Part shown: piece by piece, positions 1 to 11,800 of the stretch
Numbering within the stretch: the stretch's first letter is position 1
Layout of the letters: the number at the start of each line of letters is the position of its first letter
Source of the DNA: Daphnia carinata
Lineage: Eukaryota > Arthropoda > Branchiopoda > Diplostraca > Daphniidae
Direction of reading: 5' to 3'
DNA length: 64,000 nt
Assembly: GCF_022539665.2 (NCBI RefSeq)
Contig: NC_081338.1
Location: 5,816,446-5,880,445 of the forward strand
The notes under the pieces: model-generated
Database searches by the model: none
Told to the model about the DNA's origin: nothing
The model's input: the letters and a program-made list of their open reading frames with translations, nothing else
Translations under genes and position numbers: made by a program

Positions 1-863
1 TCCCTTCGTGAAGGCCGCACCTCTGGCCCGATCCGTCCGGAAGAATTGATGCGAGAAATGCTGGGCGTAGTAAGCAAACAGAATGTTCGTTCCGTGAGGT
101 TCGGCAATGAACTCTTTCCTCTTGAAGAAACGTTCAGCCAACACGTTGACATCCGGCAATTCCTTGTGGCCTATTTTTTTTAGAAACATTCAGTTAAACT
201 ATAGACGATCAACATAGCAAAGAGAGCCAATATCCTTACCGGCAACGCCCATGGGTGTAGGACAATGTTGCGGAACTGGTGGCAAACTGCGGGCGTAGTA
301 GGACGTGTTGAAATGCGATTCGGTCGTGATGTAATCGTGTCCGCTATTGAAACGAGGTGGGGAATCGATCGAAGCTCCGCGGCTCATGTAGACGTAGCGC
401 ATAGCGGCTCGGTGTAGGAACGGCACGTTGTTGACGATCTTCCACAACCAGGGCCATCCCGTGTACAATTGATGCATCGTCGCTAACGAAGGCCGTAGCC
501 AATTTTTCAATCGACGACCTAAATAGGCTATTTTTTTTTGTTAAACAATACGATATTAGTGGACATGTTTTGAATTCATGTTTTGAGAGAGGGGGGTCAT
601 TACGAGTTTCGCAAGTTTTGCCGTAGTATTCCAGGCCGGTGCAATCACACGTGAAATCTTGTTGATTGGAGGTGGACATGCAAACGCCTTGATTCTGGCA
701 AGGGAACGAACAGCAAGGATCGAATCCTTCCGTGCCTAAAAATTTAGACAACATTGAAATTTAAGGCTTGATGTATCGTTTGGATGTGGCGGAGGAGCTT
801 ACCTGACACGGTCGAAAATGAAAAGGTAAACACTAAAAGAAGCGCGAATCTCAATAAATTCAT
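1..863 (-). CDS. Prostaglandin G/H synthase (cyclooxygenase), N-terminal part
   Basis: Cyclooxygenases are haem peroxidase/dioxygenases on the lumenal face of the ER that convert arachidonate to prostaglandin H2. Four exons are visible: 863-803, 735-604, 518-240 and 170-1. They join in frame with GT-AG junctions and give 214 codons, so the gene continues past the left edge. In order there is a signal peptide (MNLLRFALLL...), an EGF-like module at about residues 26-63 (DPCCSFPCQNQGVC ... CDCTGLEYYGKTCE), a membrane-binding helical segment with NWLRPS at 70-75, then HDYI, NTSYYARSLP, CPTPMG and YAQHFSHQFF. These follow the animal COX order closely. Arg111 lies where COX-1 has Arg120, which binds the fatty-acid carboxylate. 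The Gln and distal His of QHFSHQF (peroxidase site) are kept. The catalytic Tyr, the acetylated Ser and the proximal His lie outside the window. The start is the only in-frame ATG before the signal peptide. Family identity is very secure; whether it is COX-1-like or COX-2-like cannot be said. Confidence 0.95.
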
Positions 864-961
864 TTTTTGGCCTTTGAATGAACGGTCACAAGTTAGCACC
901 GTTGTTCACGGTGTAGGAGATATCGGTGAACGAATGAACGAGTCTCGGCTCGTCCCTCTCC

Positions 962-969
962 TATTTATA
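962..969 (-). promoter_or_regulatory. TATA box of the cyclooxygenase gene
   Basis: Reading the minus strand, TATAAATA lies about 100 bases upstream of the cyclooxygenase ATG. That spacing leaves room for an initiator and a short 5' UTR. This is a motif match only. Confidence 0.5.
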
Positions 970-1353
970 TGACGGCTGTTGTACCGGCTAGATTCAGTTT
1001 AAAAAACGCTACTAGCAAATAGAAGAGAGATTTCCTATATACAGTCAATGGGTGTTGAATCCCCCCCCCCCTTTGCCACCTCCTCAAAAAAAATGACCAC
1101 CGTGACTTGGTGTTGGAACGTAATCACGTAAGCCACTCGCCTGGCGCTGACGCAATACGGTCATGTGTTGCCTTGCGGCACCGACGTTTGTCTATTCGAG
1201 ATAGGAAAGACACGGGCAATCAGAGAAACGCTAATTGTTTCTTTTCCCTTTTTTTTTTTTCACACTTCGTGAAAAATGCAAACGTCACCATTACACTCCG
1301 GTCTCTTTACTCGGGGTTTTTCTACCTCTCGCTGTGTTTGATGTGGGACGCTG

Positions 1354-1550
1354 GTGGAGACTAGAGAATGAAGGACTCCCTATTCGGTGTGTGTGTGCAG
1401 CGATGGTGCAATCTTAAACTCTGTTGGAAAGTGACGCCATTTTCGTGCTGAATGCAAAGAAATGTTTTCCCGCACTTGCGAGCGCACGCGTTGCTCGGAC
1501 CTACTGGTCTTATCAATTATTGAATGAGGAGAACATTGCACTTGTTTTTT
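1354..1550 (+). repeat. Diverged ~197-bp direct repeat, copy 1
   Basis: This segment is nearly the same as 2850-3046 in the same orientation. Shared stretches include GAATGAAGGACTCCCTATTC, AATGCAAAGAAATGTTTTC and GAGAACATTGCACTTGTTTT. Differences are mostly single substitutions plus a 2-bp indel in a GT run. No terminal inverted repeats or target-site duplications are obvious, and the frames are not conserved as protein in both copies, so I treat it as a non-coding dispersed or duplicated element of unknown family. The rest of 871-5052 shows no gene I can support. Confidence 0.75.
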
Positions 1551-2849
1551 TTATGGTAAACTTGATTAATCAACAGATGTCACCTACGCTGCGTTGCCGG
1601 CGTTCAAAGGTATTGACGATCAATGGTAAGAAAACTGAATCTCCTGACGGGCTTACACCTCGTCACTTCCCATTTTAAATTTGCCAAATAAGAATATTTC
1701 GAGTTCTTTAAATAACAGCATCTTACCTTGGTGGATAAACTTGAATTTTTTTCCAGGAAAGTTGCGATATCGTATTTGTTTTTCAAGATGGAAACCCTAT
1801 GGTGGATTTCCAAAAACTCCAAATCGAATTGTCAGCTGATTTATCCCCGAGAGGGAACGACGTTTACTTCTTCGCACACCAGAAGGCGGGGTTCGTCTAA
1901 TGGCTGATGTGGTTTTAGTATTGTTTACTTCTAACTTATGGTATTTGATCTAAAAATAAACTATCATATAAAAATAATGTGCAAACAAAAAATAACATAA
2001 ATGAAATTATTAAATAATGAGAAATCTGTCAACGCAGATGAGACATGAGAGGCCTCAAAACATGCCTGAACAAGCAGTGACCTTGGCAAAAATTTGAAAC
2101 TGCGGCAACGATGAATCACAAGCTGGCGCCTAAATCTCTAAATGTATTGATATTTAAATTACCCATCCTCGCCTCCCTTAGAGAGATGATGTCGTAAACC
2201 CCTTTTGGACAATTACTTCATATTGCACGTTGCTGTGAGGGAGGAATGACCTACTGTATTGTCAGGTACATTGATTAATTGATTTATATTTGATTATCTA
2301 ATTAGTTTAATCTAAATAATTTTTTTGTAGTTCGTCAGACTGTACTCAAGCTTTTTTCTCGTGTTCAACTGCATTCCCAACCGATTTCATGTCAAGTGGT
2401 AGTCATTAAATAGTCATTAATTAAGATTTCATGCATGGACACTGCAAATTTTTCTAAATCTTCTTTTAGTGGTGTAATACTGTGATGTGAACTATCTGGT
2501 GACAATGTGGTGATTCCAGATTGCTGTGCCTGCCTGGTGTTTGAGCATGGGGTGGATCGGATGATGGTACATTGCATAATAGCCATGTAGATAAGTCATT
2601 GGCTGATAACTATTCGTCCATTAATTTCTATAGGTGTTCAGCCCAGACCTGAAACACATTTGCAGTCACCTAGAGCTCTTCTGCAGCATGCCTGATGAGT
2701 CATCGAAAGGTAGGACACATTCAAGAATAACCCTTCATTTTTGGCATGGCAATTGGTGGTGGAATCAGGTGCAGGTTTAAGATATAGGGAACACAGGTTA
2801 GATTGACTTTTGATTGTGGAAACAAACTTTTGATTTATGTTGTCCTTTT

Positions 2850-3046
2850 GTGGAGATTCGAGAATGAAGGACTCCCTATTCGGTGTGTGTGCGGCGATGG
2901 TGCAATCATAAACTCTGTTGGAAAGCGACGTCATTTTCGTGTTGAATGCAAAGAAATGTTTTCTCGCACTTGGGAGCGCACGCGTTGCTCGCCGACATAC
3001 TCGTCTTGTCAGTTATAGAATTAGGAGAACATTGCACTTGTTTTTT
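2850..3046 (+). repeat. Diverged ~197-bp direct repeat, copy 2
   Basis: This is the partner of the element at 1354-1550, about 1.5 kb downstream in the same orientation. By eye the identity is high over nearly the whole length, and similarity fades on both sides. A reading frame runs through this copy (ENEGLPIRCVCGDGAI...), but the matching frame of copy 1 stops early, so coding is not supported. Confidence 0.75.
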
Positions 3047-5052
3047 GTTCTGATCAAGTTTAGACAATGCCACATTATTTCGGCTTGATAGCAGGAGGCT
3101 TAGAATAAAAGTTGCGTCAACATTTCAAATTAGTCTAGATTTATTTGAAACGGGATTTGCCAGCGTGCAAACTCCAAAAGGACGCATTCCTGCTCCTAGA
3201 GTGGCGTGTGACGTCACAGACTCACCGTCCAAATCCGTGTTGCGTTCATTTCGAGAATCACGTCGTCAATAGCGTGTCATCACGCGTGAAAGATGAAAGC
3301 CCACAACACCGCTATCCACACGTGAAAATGTCTACTACTTAACGCTATCTTCGTCGTTTTTTTCCAAATTATTTGGGATTTTCCTTTTATTTTTAAATAG
3401 TTTCGCGTGCGTCGCACTTTCTCCCGAATCGTTTCCAATATTGACATTCTGATTATATGTAGATGCGCATGTTGGCTTCGACAAATTATCTCGTAATGTT
3501 AAAGAATTCGGTATTTCCCACCTGTTTGAAACGAAGCCACCCCTCGAGTTTTTTTTTAAAGTCGAATGACGTCAAATCAAATAACTCTCTGTATGTACAT
3601 CCTTGACAGTATATTCCCCAGCAGATAACAACGAGGTTTATGCAACCGCCAGTGCAAATGAAAACGATGCCGTCGCAATCAGTTTGATTTATGGCCCAGT
3701 ACATGACCTTCTTTTGGCCAAACGTCCTGTTTCATATCGCTCATTCTTTGGATATACATGTCCATCAAAAGATCAAATACTTTGCCTTTTTTTTTTTTTT
3801 TTTTATCCCAACCCATATACAACAAGTTAATGTTTCTCTCTTTTTTTAGCTTTTTGCTTCCTTATTGTTTTGGCTATAAAACTTGTATCCGCCGGATATA
3901 TAGGGCTTTCCTTGTACACGGTCAATCGTCTACTATCCCGTCCCTGCTCCGCCATGCTCCACTCATGCGGAAACGCTTCATGACGAGGCATATCGATATA
4001 CCCCGCGTTTACGAGCCAGATCGTCTTTCTTTTTCCTCTTGCGTTACGCGCGTCGTGTAGATTTCGCTTAGCTTTTAGGTCAGCGTTTATTTGAATCTTA
4101 TCTGATGAGGAAAGAAAAAGTTCACGATGCACAGCAACAGAGGCGACTGGAACTGTAGGAATCGGCCGTCTTCAATAACCTCACGTCGATTAGGTCAGAA
4201 TTTGGGTGCAACAACGAAAACAAATAGAGACATCATTACTCGGCAGATGCTGACGACCGGCTTGTTTGTTTACATACACGCCCCGTTTCCATGTGGATGA
4301 TTCGTTAGAACGCGGGAGATGTGTGGTCGTCGGGCAAAATGTTGACATGAAACGGCGCGATGACGTGCCGGCCAGCACACGGCGGTGCTGAGTAAGCGCG
4401 TCCATCGCTTTCCATCCGTGCCGATTCGAAAATCGATAGAGCCGAATTGATATAACGTTTAAAGTCCATTTCGATTTGTAACCCCCCGCTGGATGATATA
4501 AGGTATATTTAGTACATAACAATAAGACGTAAGTACAATTGACACGTCGCTGTCGAAAAAAAACATGTGAAGAAAAATAAGTTTCTGGTCCGGAATTGAA
4601 CGGTCAGCAAGTGAACTGATGAGACAACATAAAAATGGCAACAACGCGTTTGTGTAGAAAGTGATGCTGGACGAACAAATGCCACTCTGGCTCGTCGATA
4701 CAATTGAAGCCACAAATGTCAAAACAATGACGAGAAATGAAATGTAATTAAATGAATGTTGCGCAGCAGTGTGCCTACATAACCAGAGGGGAAATGAAAA
4801 GGGGGTGCTCTTTGTGCATGGCATCCGAGTTGGATACGTTAACACGCTCTCTCTATCAACACATGCATGTTTTATTTGTGCGTACAGAATATACTGGCAC
4901 ACTTTTGTGCCAGGCACGTGAAAAATGTTTTTTTTTGTTTGTTTTTTTTGCGCTTGTCGGCCGAGTGTTCCATTACTCCAACGCCGTTTGGAAATGATGA
5001 ATACAATTTCGATCGACTCGGGCTGTTCGTACCGATTAAATATGAAATTGAT

Positions 5053-8000
5053 TTATCTCATAAACTGAGTCAGGAAATCGATGGGCAGCGGGAAGATGAT
5101 GGTCGAATTCTTCTCCGCCGAGATCGTACTCAGCGTCTGTGCGTGAGACAAAAAGGTAATCAGAACGTGTCACGTTAGAAGTGGAGGATAAGGCACACAC
5201 ACACACACCTGAAGGTATCGCAATTGCAGAGCGGCCGGCGATTCGGCAATGACCATGGACGCTTCTTTGAGCGCCGTGGACGCCTTGAATTCTCCCTCAG
5301 CAGCGATGACTTTGGCTCGTGCTTCACGCGACGCCTCCGCTTCGGCCGCCATGGCCCGTTGCAATTGGACGGGCAATCGGACGTCCTTGCTGTCAATAGC
5401 ACCGCAAACATGTATTTCCTGCTTTCTATATGCTATACGTGAAAAAAAAAAAAAGACTTACATTTCGACACGTTCCACTTTGATGCCCCAAGATTCAGTG
5501 GCTTCATCCAACGCCGCCTGTAAATGGCGTAGACAAACGTCAAGTATTTTTTCTTTTAAAGATAAGGTTCAATAGGAGATCTAGCTATAAGAAACAGAAA
5601 CGAAATTCGATATAGTATATGAGCGCAAACTGCCTGCATGGATCCAGAAATGGTCTCGCGGTCGCCGAGAATCTCGTGCAGGTCCTTGGTGCCGAGGATG
5701 TTGCGCAACGTCGTCTGGGCCAGCAGCCGGGTCGAGTGATGGGCGTTTTCCACGTTGGCCACCGACACGGTCGCGTTGGACACGCGAAAGTAAACCACTG
5801 CGTCCACCGACACCGTCACGCTGTCCTTCGTCAAGACCTTTTTCAAAAAGAAAGACGTCAATCAAATGCAATTATTTCATTTGAAAAGACGCACCTCTTG
5901 GGGCGGAATGTCGAAGACGCCGGTACGCAAGTCCACTTTGGTGTAAGTCTCGATGCACGGCAAAATGAAGAAGATTCCTACACCATCCCGCACAAATGAA
6001 TCATAATATGCGCTAATCAATAGTCAATTGAAACAAAAAAACGAAATGAAATATTACCGGGTCCCTTGGCTCCGCCGGAGAGGAGACGTCCCAGCCGGAA
6101 TATGACGGCGCGCTCGTACTCCTGCACCACCTTTGCATTTCGTGTACGACAACAACGACGGCACACAATTCAATTGAGAAACGATATTTTATACATGCCC
6201 CTTATTGCCTATGAGGATGGGCATATCAAGACACGTGTCTCTCTCGAGCCAATCTCGTCAGTGTCAAATTGGGATCAAGTATACATTGAATGTACAAGGT
6301 GAGTGAAAGACGTGCTGCGCCTACTCGACGTGAATGTCAAACACGTCGATCTGCAGCCGAGCACATTAGCATTTTAAAAGAGAGCCGCCATCACAACAAC
6401 AACAAAAGTCTTTTATATCAAACATCTAAAACAAGTTGTTTATTTTGAGTTGAGTGCGATCGACCATTGACATTCAAGTCGATGCTCTACCCCAATCGAC
6501 GATGTATCCTTCAATCTTCTTGTACAGTTAGAAAACGTCACGTATGCCGTGTTCTTTTTCTTTTTATATCTACAGTATAGCGTGTACAACTTTCAGTTAG
6601 CGGCTGAAAACTATGCAGGGTTGTATGTAAAAAAAAAAAATGGGAAGGAGGCGATCAATCACAAGAGCAATAAAAATGAGAACTTACTTTGAAGCAAATG
6701 AAGAAGGAGAACGGCATGGTGACCAGGACGAGGAGCCAGCAGAGAATGGTCAAGATCCATCCGCAAATTCCGATTCCCGTGTCGCTATCGTCAGCTTCAT
6801 CATCATCATTTTGTTTCAGAAAAAGAAAGAAAATTGAGAAAAAAATTGAGATGAAGGCAAAAATGCAAGTAGAAAACAACCATGGCCATCGCCGCCAAAC
6901 TGGGGCGAGATTTTCGTTTTGACAATGACGGGGTCCAACATGTTCTTGGACTCTATCAACTCAACAAGCAACGGCGCGTCGACGGTGTCTGTCGTTCAAG
7001 AAAAAAGGTGGAGCGATATAATAGTAGCAACGAGCAGCAACAAGAGCACCGACAAACTGTTTGTACCAGTAGCCATCTCGTTGCTTGTTATATCCGACAT
7101 CAAAGAGCTACGTTACACCTGGACAGGTACGCTGCCACAGTAGGTGCGCCAAACATTTCATGTGTCACACCGGGCTAAAAATGACACACATTTTTCTTCA
7201 GTCGGTCGAAAAAGACGTTGGCTATAGCGCGTCTCTTTCTGTTGATTGTTTGAATGCCCTTTCTCTCGCTGTTTCCATGGCGACCGAAGAACTTTTTCTT
7301 TTTGCCCTACATGCATTATGAAGTAAATAACGTCTATTCACGTTTGCGTGCTGCTATGTTTAGTAGTGAAAGAAACAAAAAAAAAACAAAAACATGGCTA
7401 ATCTTTAGATTGACAATGCGGCATCTGTTTGTTTTGGAGGCTAAAAAATAAAACAGCGTTATCGATTGGCCCATGTCAAAGGGTCTAACGGAATACTACG
7501 CAAATCGTTGCTATCTACAACAGCCATCAGTTGTGTCTTGCCTTCTATAAAGCCGATCAATGTCGATACGGTTCAATGAAAATCAAATTCGAGGCATTTC
7601 GGCTTTGCAGACGGGACTCGTCGATCGCATGAGACTTTTGCGGCCAATATGCCAACTGGGTGTGTTTGGTAAAGAAAAAGGGATGTACACATTGCGTGAC
7701 GTCCAAGTTGATCGTGGCGACTTTCGAACGTGACGCCCCTCAGTCGCCCGTTTTGAAACGGAGCGGACAAACGGCGGACATGTTCGCTCCAATTTCGACG
7801 TTGCATATCGCCCTTCTAATCATTTCTTATTTTTTTTTTTGGTTGGGAGAACTGGATCCATAGCGAACGTGAATCGCATCGGCAAATCGTTCAACTGCGT
7901 CCACTGTCGAATCGTTTAAATTATGAAACGAAAAAAAAAAAAGGGAGGAATCTGATGAAAACTGAAATCTTTTGTGTCTTTGAAAATAAAAAGGCCTTGC

Positions 8001-8833
8001 CAAGCAAAAAAAAAAATAAGAACTTGGCTCTTGTTGACAATATTTGTCGATAAAAGAAGAGAGGGGAAGAGGCGTATCGGGAAACGATTGAACGGGGCAG
8101 CGATTTTATTGGCGCACATTTTCAGGGTCTTTTTTTTTCTTTTAAACGTTGGCCACATCAAGAAGAGTGGGCTATAAAGATAAGGCCGTATAGGCGAAAA
8201 GCCGAGGACGGTTACTTGAATATTCAATCGGCCATCGTGTTGAAGAGACCGACATCAGCGCGACGGTTCTTACTCTAGTCGATGGCACGACCGTCGTAAG
8301 CGCATAAGATCAGCCCCCCCTGTACTATATAGATGTAGAAGATTGCTAGCGACCAAAGAATAACAATATTTTCGTTCTAGACGCGCTAGACAACAATTCA
8401 CGCAGACACACATGAAAAAACGAGGAGGAGGAGAGCTTTCGTGCCACGGAATAAAGCCCTTTTTGTCGCACACTACATTTTAAAGTTGATCCTTTATCCT
8501 CTAGCGTAGACGTTCAGCACATTTCAACCAGTGCGGGTATTATTTAAAAAAAAAAAAAAAAATTATAAATGTACCATAAGTTTTGATAAAGGCGTTGCTG
8601 GGAGATGCGAATCGCAGGATATCGTCTTGTCCGTGATTGTAATGGCTGATGACTCGTTGCGGCTCAAACACTCGCCTTCCGGCATTAGCCAAAGCCAAGA
8701 CCAATGGGACGGGCGACGTGTTGTCATACTGTTCTTGCGTCGAACGATTCGTATTCAGTCCACCACTAATAGCATCCACGGCGAATAGACAATCGGCATC
8801 AGCAGTCTCCATCGGTTGGACTGCCTGACACAT
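5053..8833 (-). CDS. Stomatin (band 7 / SPFH membrane protein)
   Basis: Stomatins are monotopic membrane scaffolds that bind cholesterol and regulate ion channels and transporters. Eight exons join in frame: 8833-8575, 6794-6688, 6130-6058, 5977-5895, 5837-5634, 5517-5462, 5389-5209 and 5136-5053 (348 aa). Residues 1-86 form a stomatin-unlike N-terminal exon. A hydrophobic hairpin follows at about 96-120 ([12 protein letters not shown] ... TMPFSFF, keeping the conserved Pro114). Then come [77 protein letters not shown], the [18 protein letters not shown] coiled coil and a C-terminus ending [18 protein letters not shown] 8833 gives the longest form; an in-frame ATG seven codons later is equally possible. 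The acceptor of exon 2 (6794) was chosen because it restores phase. One intron (5633-5518) appears to use a GC donor. Intron 1 (6795-8574) is 1.8 kb and holds nothing else I can name. Confidence 0.95.
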
Positions 8834-11800
8834 CCGTCCGTCCGCCTTTTTGTTCCAACTGTGTTTTCAAAACGCTAACAGCACATCCATCGCTCGCTTT
8901 TCACATTAAAAAAAAAAAAAAACTAGTGCAGATAGAATTGCAGCGCCTCACAACGAAATGACGTGGCACTTGTGTTTTTTTGACGATTGCAAAACGGCAA
9001 GCACTTGAGCGGAGAGTGCGGATCGGTGTGGCCCATCGTCACGGCCGCATGTCGACCGAATAAAACCGCCCTACAAAGACATTGCGTTGACAGAGAGCAG
9101 TGCCAGGCCACGACCTAACTCGTCTTGACCTACACCGACAGTCACCAGCCGAGCCGTTTAGTCGTCGCCTTTTTGCTCCCAACCGCCCGTCCAACTCCTG
9201 CGCTTTATGTGTTTCACCACACCAAACCCGGCAGCCGCTTTTTCCTTCACTTATCGCACATGACTCTGTGTGTGCGTCTCTCCCGACATCTTTCTCTTCA
9301 AAACGACTCGCAGTTGGCATAAAAAAAGGAACACATTGTTGCTCTCATAGACGTAACACATCATTTAGGCTGTACATTGGCCTCCGCGCACATGTCATTA
9401 ATCAAACACGGCTGCGTGTTCTCCATAAATGCATCATTTTCTATCTGTTTTTGTGTGTGTGTGTGTGTGTGCGGCGCGGGCGCCGTGAATATCCGTCTAC
9501 TAGGATTTCCTTAAAAAAATGAGGTTTGGAACAGCGGCTGCGCGCATCGGTACGTCGTTGTCGTTAACCCCTTTCCTCAAGTAGATGCGTGACGTCGCAA
9601 TGTGGAGATATTCATTTACCTATATGCCATCGAGCGACACAAGTGTTGATCGCATTGCCTGATGTCGAATGAAAACAATCGATGACATCCGGTACGCACG
9701 TGACAATACGTGCGCGTGAGTCAATAGATTGGCAAACTGGTTTCAACTCATTGAATCGACTTGATTTTTCTCAATTCACCTTTGAACCGCTGATGAATGG
9801 ACTGCCAATGTAAAACGATGTCGTCATATATATATATATATACTGTATAAGGAAAGGTGGCGGACACAAAGACACAAGAAAAATGGAAGGCTAAAAACTC
9901 ACATCCGAAAACGAATTGAAATTCGCGTTGCTGCTTGTTCTTGTGCAGGTGGTGAGCTCCTTCGCCTATGATGGCCGGACGACCGTCTGCGTCTCCGGAG
10001 GCAACGCAAGTCATCGCTACGTTCTCCGCTATCATCTCGATGGCCCGATGAGAAACGGACGCGTGAAAGGGACGGTTTGCCGCCGGATCGATCCGAGCCG
10101 GTTGATGGCCCAACACAAAGCCGACCACTTTGGCGTATGACGTTTTCTTCCTCTTTTTCTTTTTATTTCGTCTCTCCAGCTCTGCCCAGCTATTCTTCCT
10201 CTATTTATATATTAAAAAGGGGGAACAAATAAAAATAAGACAAAATGAGAATGGGATTTCGTTTTCCAAACGTAATGTTTTTGACGGCCGCTAGGAAGCG
10301 GCACGTTCCCGTTCGTTCGTTTGGGAACGATTGGCGGGACTGAGAGATCAGGTTACCTTAACAACTCCCACACACAAGACATCGTTGCCATGACAACAGA
10401 ACTGATACGCTTCCTCTTTGTCAGGGCACATGTTGGTCAAATTTCATGCACGTCATGACCCAAACACAGAAAGCGAAACGTGCACGCAGCCGATAAAGGG
10501 CTATATACACGGACAAAAAGAACAAGCCAATAATGAACGAATAAAACCTGGAGACGTAGTCAGAATATCTGGTATGACACCACCTAGAAATCTAGGAGCT
10601 TTCAATACGTCCAGGTATAGACGTACGAAAGCAGCAGCCACGCATCCAGTCTCAATGCCGACTAACCTGTTACTCGCCCACTTTTTGATTCGTGCATCTT
10701 GTATATGCCCGTCTATGCGTAACGTACAGGACACTAGAACCTTACCCTAGACAGCAGAGCACGTCCTTTTTTTCTCTTTTCACGGTATAAAGAAGGAGGA
10801 GATGTTGTTTCTTATCAAAGAGAGAGAACGGCTCCTCCCCAGCAACCGTAGTTTTTTTTTTCCAGCCGAAAAGAACCGTGAGTGGGGAAAAAAAAAAAAC
10901 ATTATGAATATTCATCTATGTCGTCGTATTATACTTAACAATATCCTTCTTGTCGGCCTAACGTTTTTTCTTTTCATCCACGAGCATCGTGAGCAAGGCG
11001 CACGTATAACAGATAGCACTTTGCTCACGTTATGTCATCTGCGTGTGCGGGAAAAAGTCTTTCTATGCTTCCGACGTGACATGCACCATCACTCGTCGTA
11101 TAGTTTGATCGATAACCTACGCTTCCAGTTCAACACTTGCTCCATTTATATTCGGATGTACCATCATCAGCGAGACGTATAATAAATGCATATCATTATT
11201 TCCATTACATGAGGTTCTATTTGAAATAGACTACGCAGATATTGGACATTGAAAGAATCCATTAATTCCACATCCCGCTGTCGTTCACCATCGTCCAATA
11301 TCCCTCGCAAATCATTCGGAATTCGGGTCTAATACATTGGACGGATGCGCAGGCAAGCTGAAATGCCATCTAGCCAACTTGGGAGGTGGAAGAAAGCCGA
11401 AAGAGGGATATCCATTACACGCCATTAATTATGTCTGCATTGTACACGGTAGCCGTACAGATCAATTAGCGGACGACCCATATATGCATCGCATCTTTCA
11501 AATTGATGCTCTACGTCACGAGATGTTGCAAGAAGAATCTATTCTGCCCGCAGTCAACAGTTCTCTATGATGCAAGTCGTTGCGACCCTATTGTTTTCCG
11601 TCTGATGCAGCCAGACGTAGAGTAGCATACAAGTAGACAGACACAGGTGCTGCATAGGCTGGTCTCAGTATATTTTTATGTACTATGTATAGATCTGCAG
11701 GGTTTGAGTGGGTCTTTTTTTCTTTCTCGATGGCAGTTGGATGGATGACTTTCTCCGTCAGGTTTTTATTGATCGATGGCGTAGACGAAGATTGACGGTG

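Noticed and set aside
2845-3018. Frame ENEGLPIRCVCGDG in repeat copy 2 as a protein domain
   Set aside because: The same frame is interrupted in copy 1 and differences do not favour synonymous positions, so the repeat is probably non-coding.
10418-10750. 110-codon plus-strand open frame
   Set aside because: No recognisable motif, no signal peptide and no compatible exons; length is compatible with chance.
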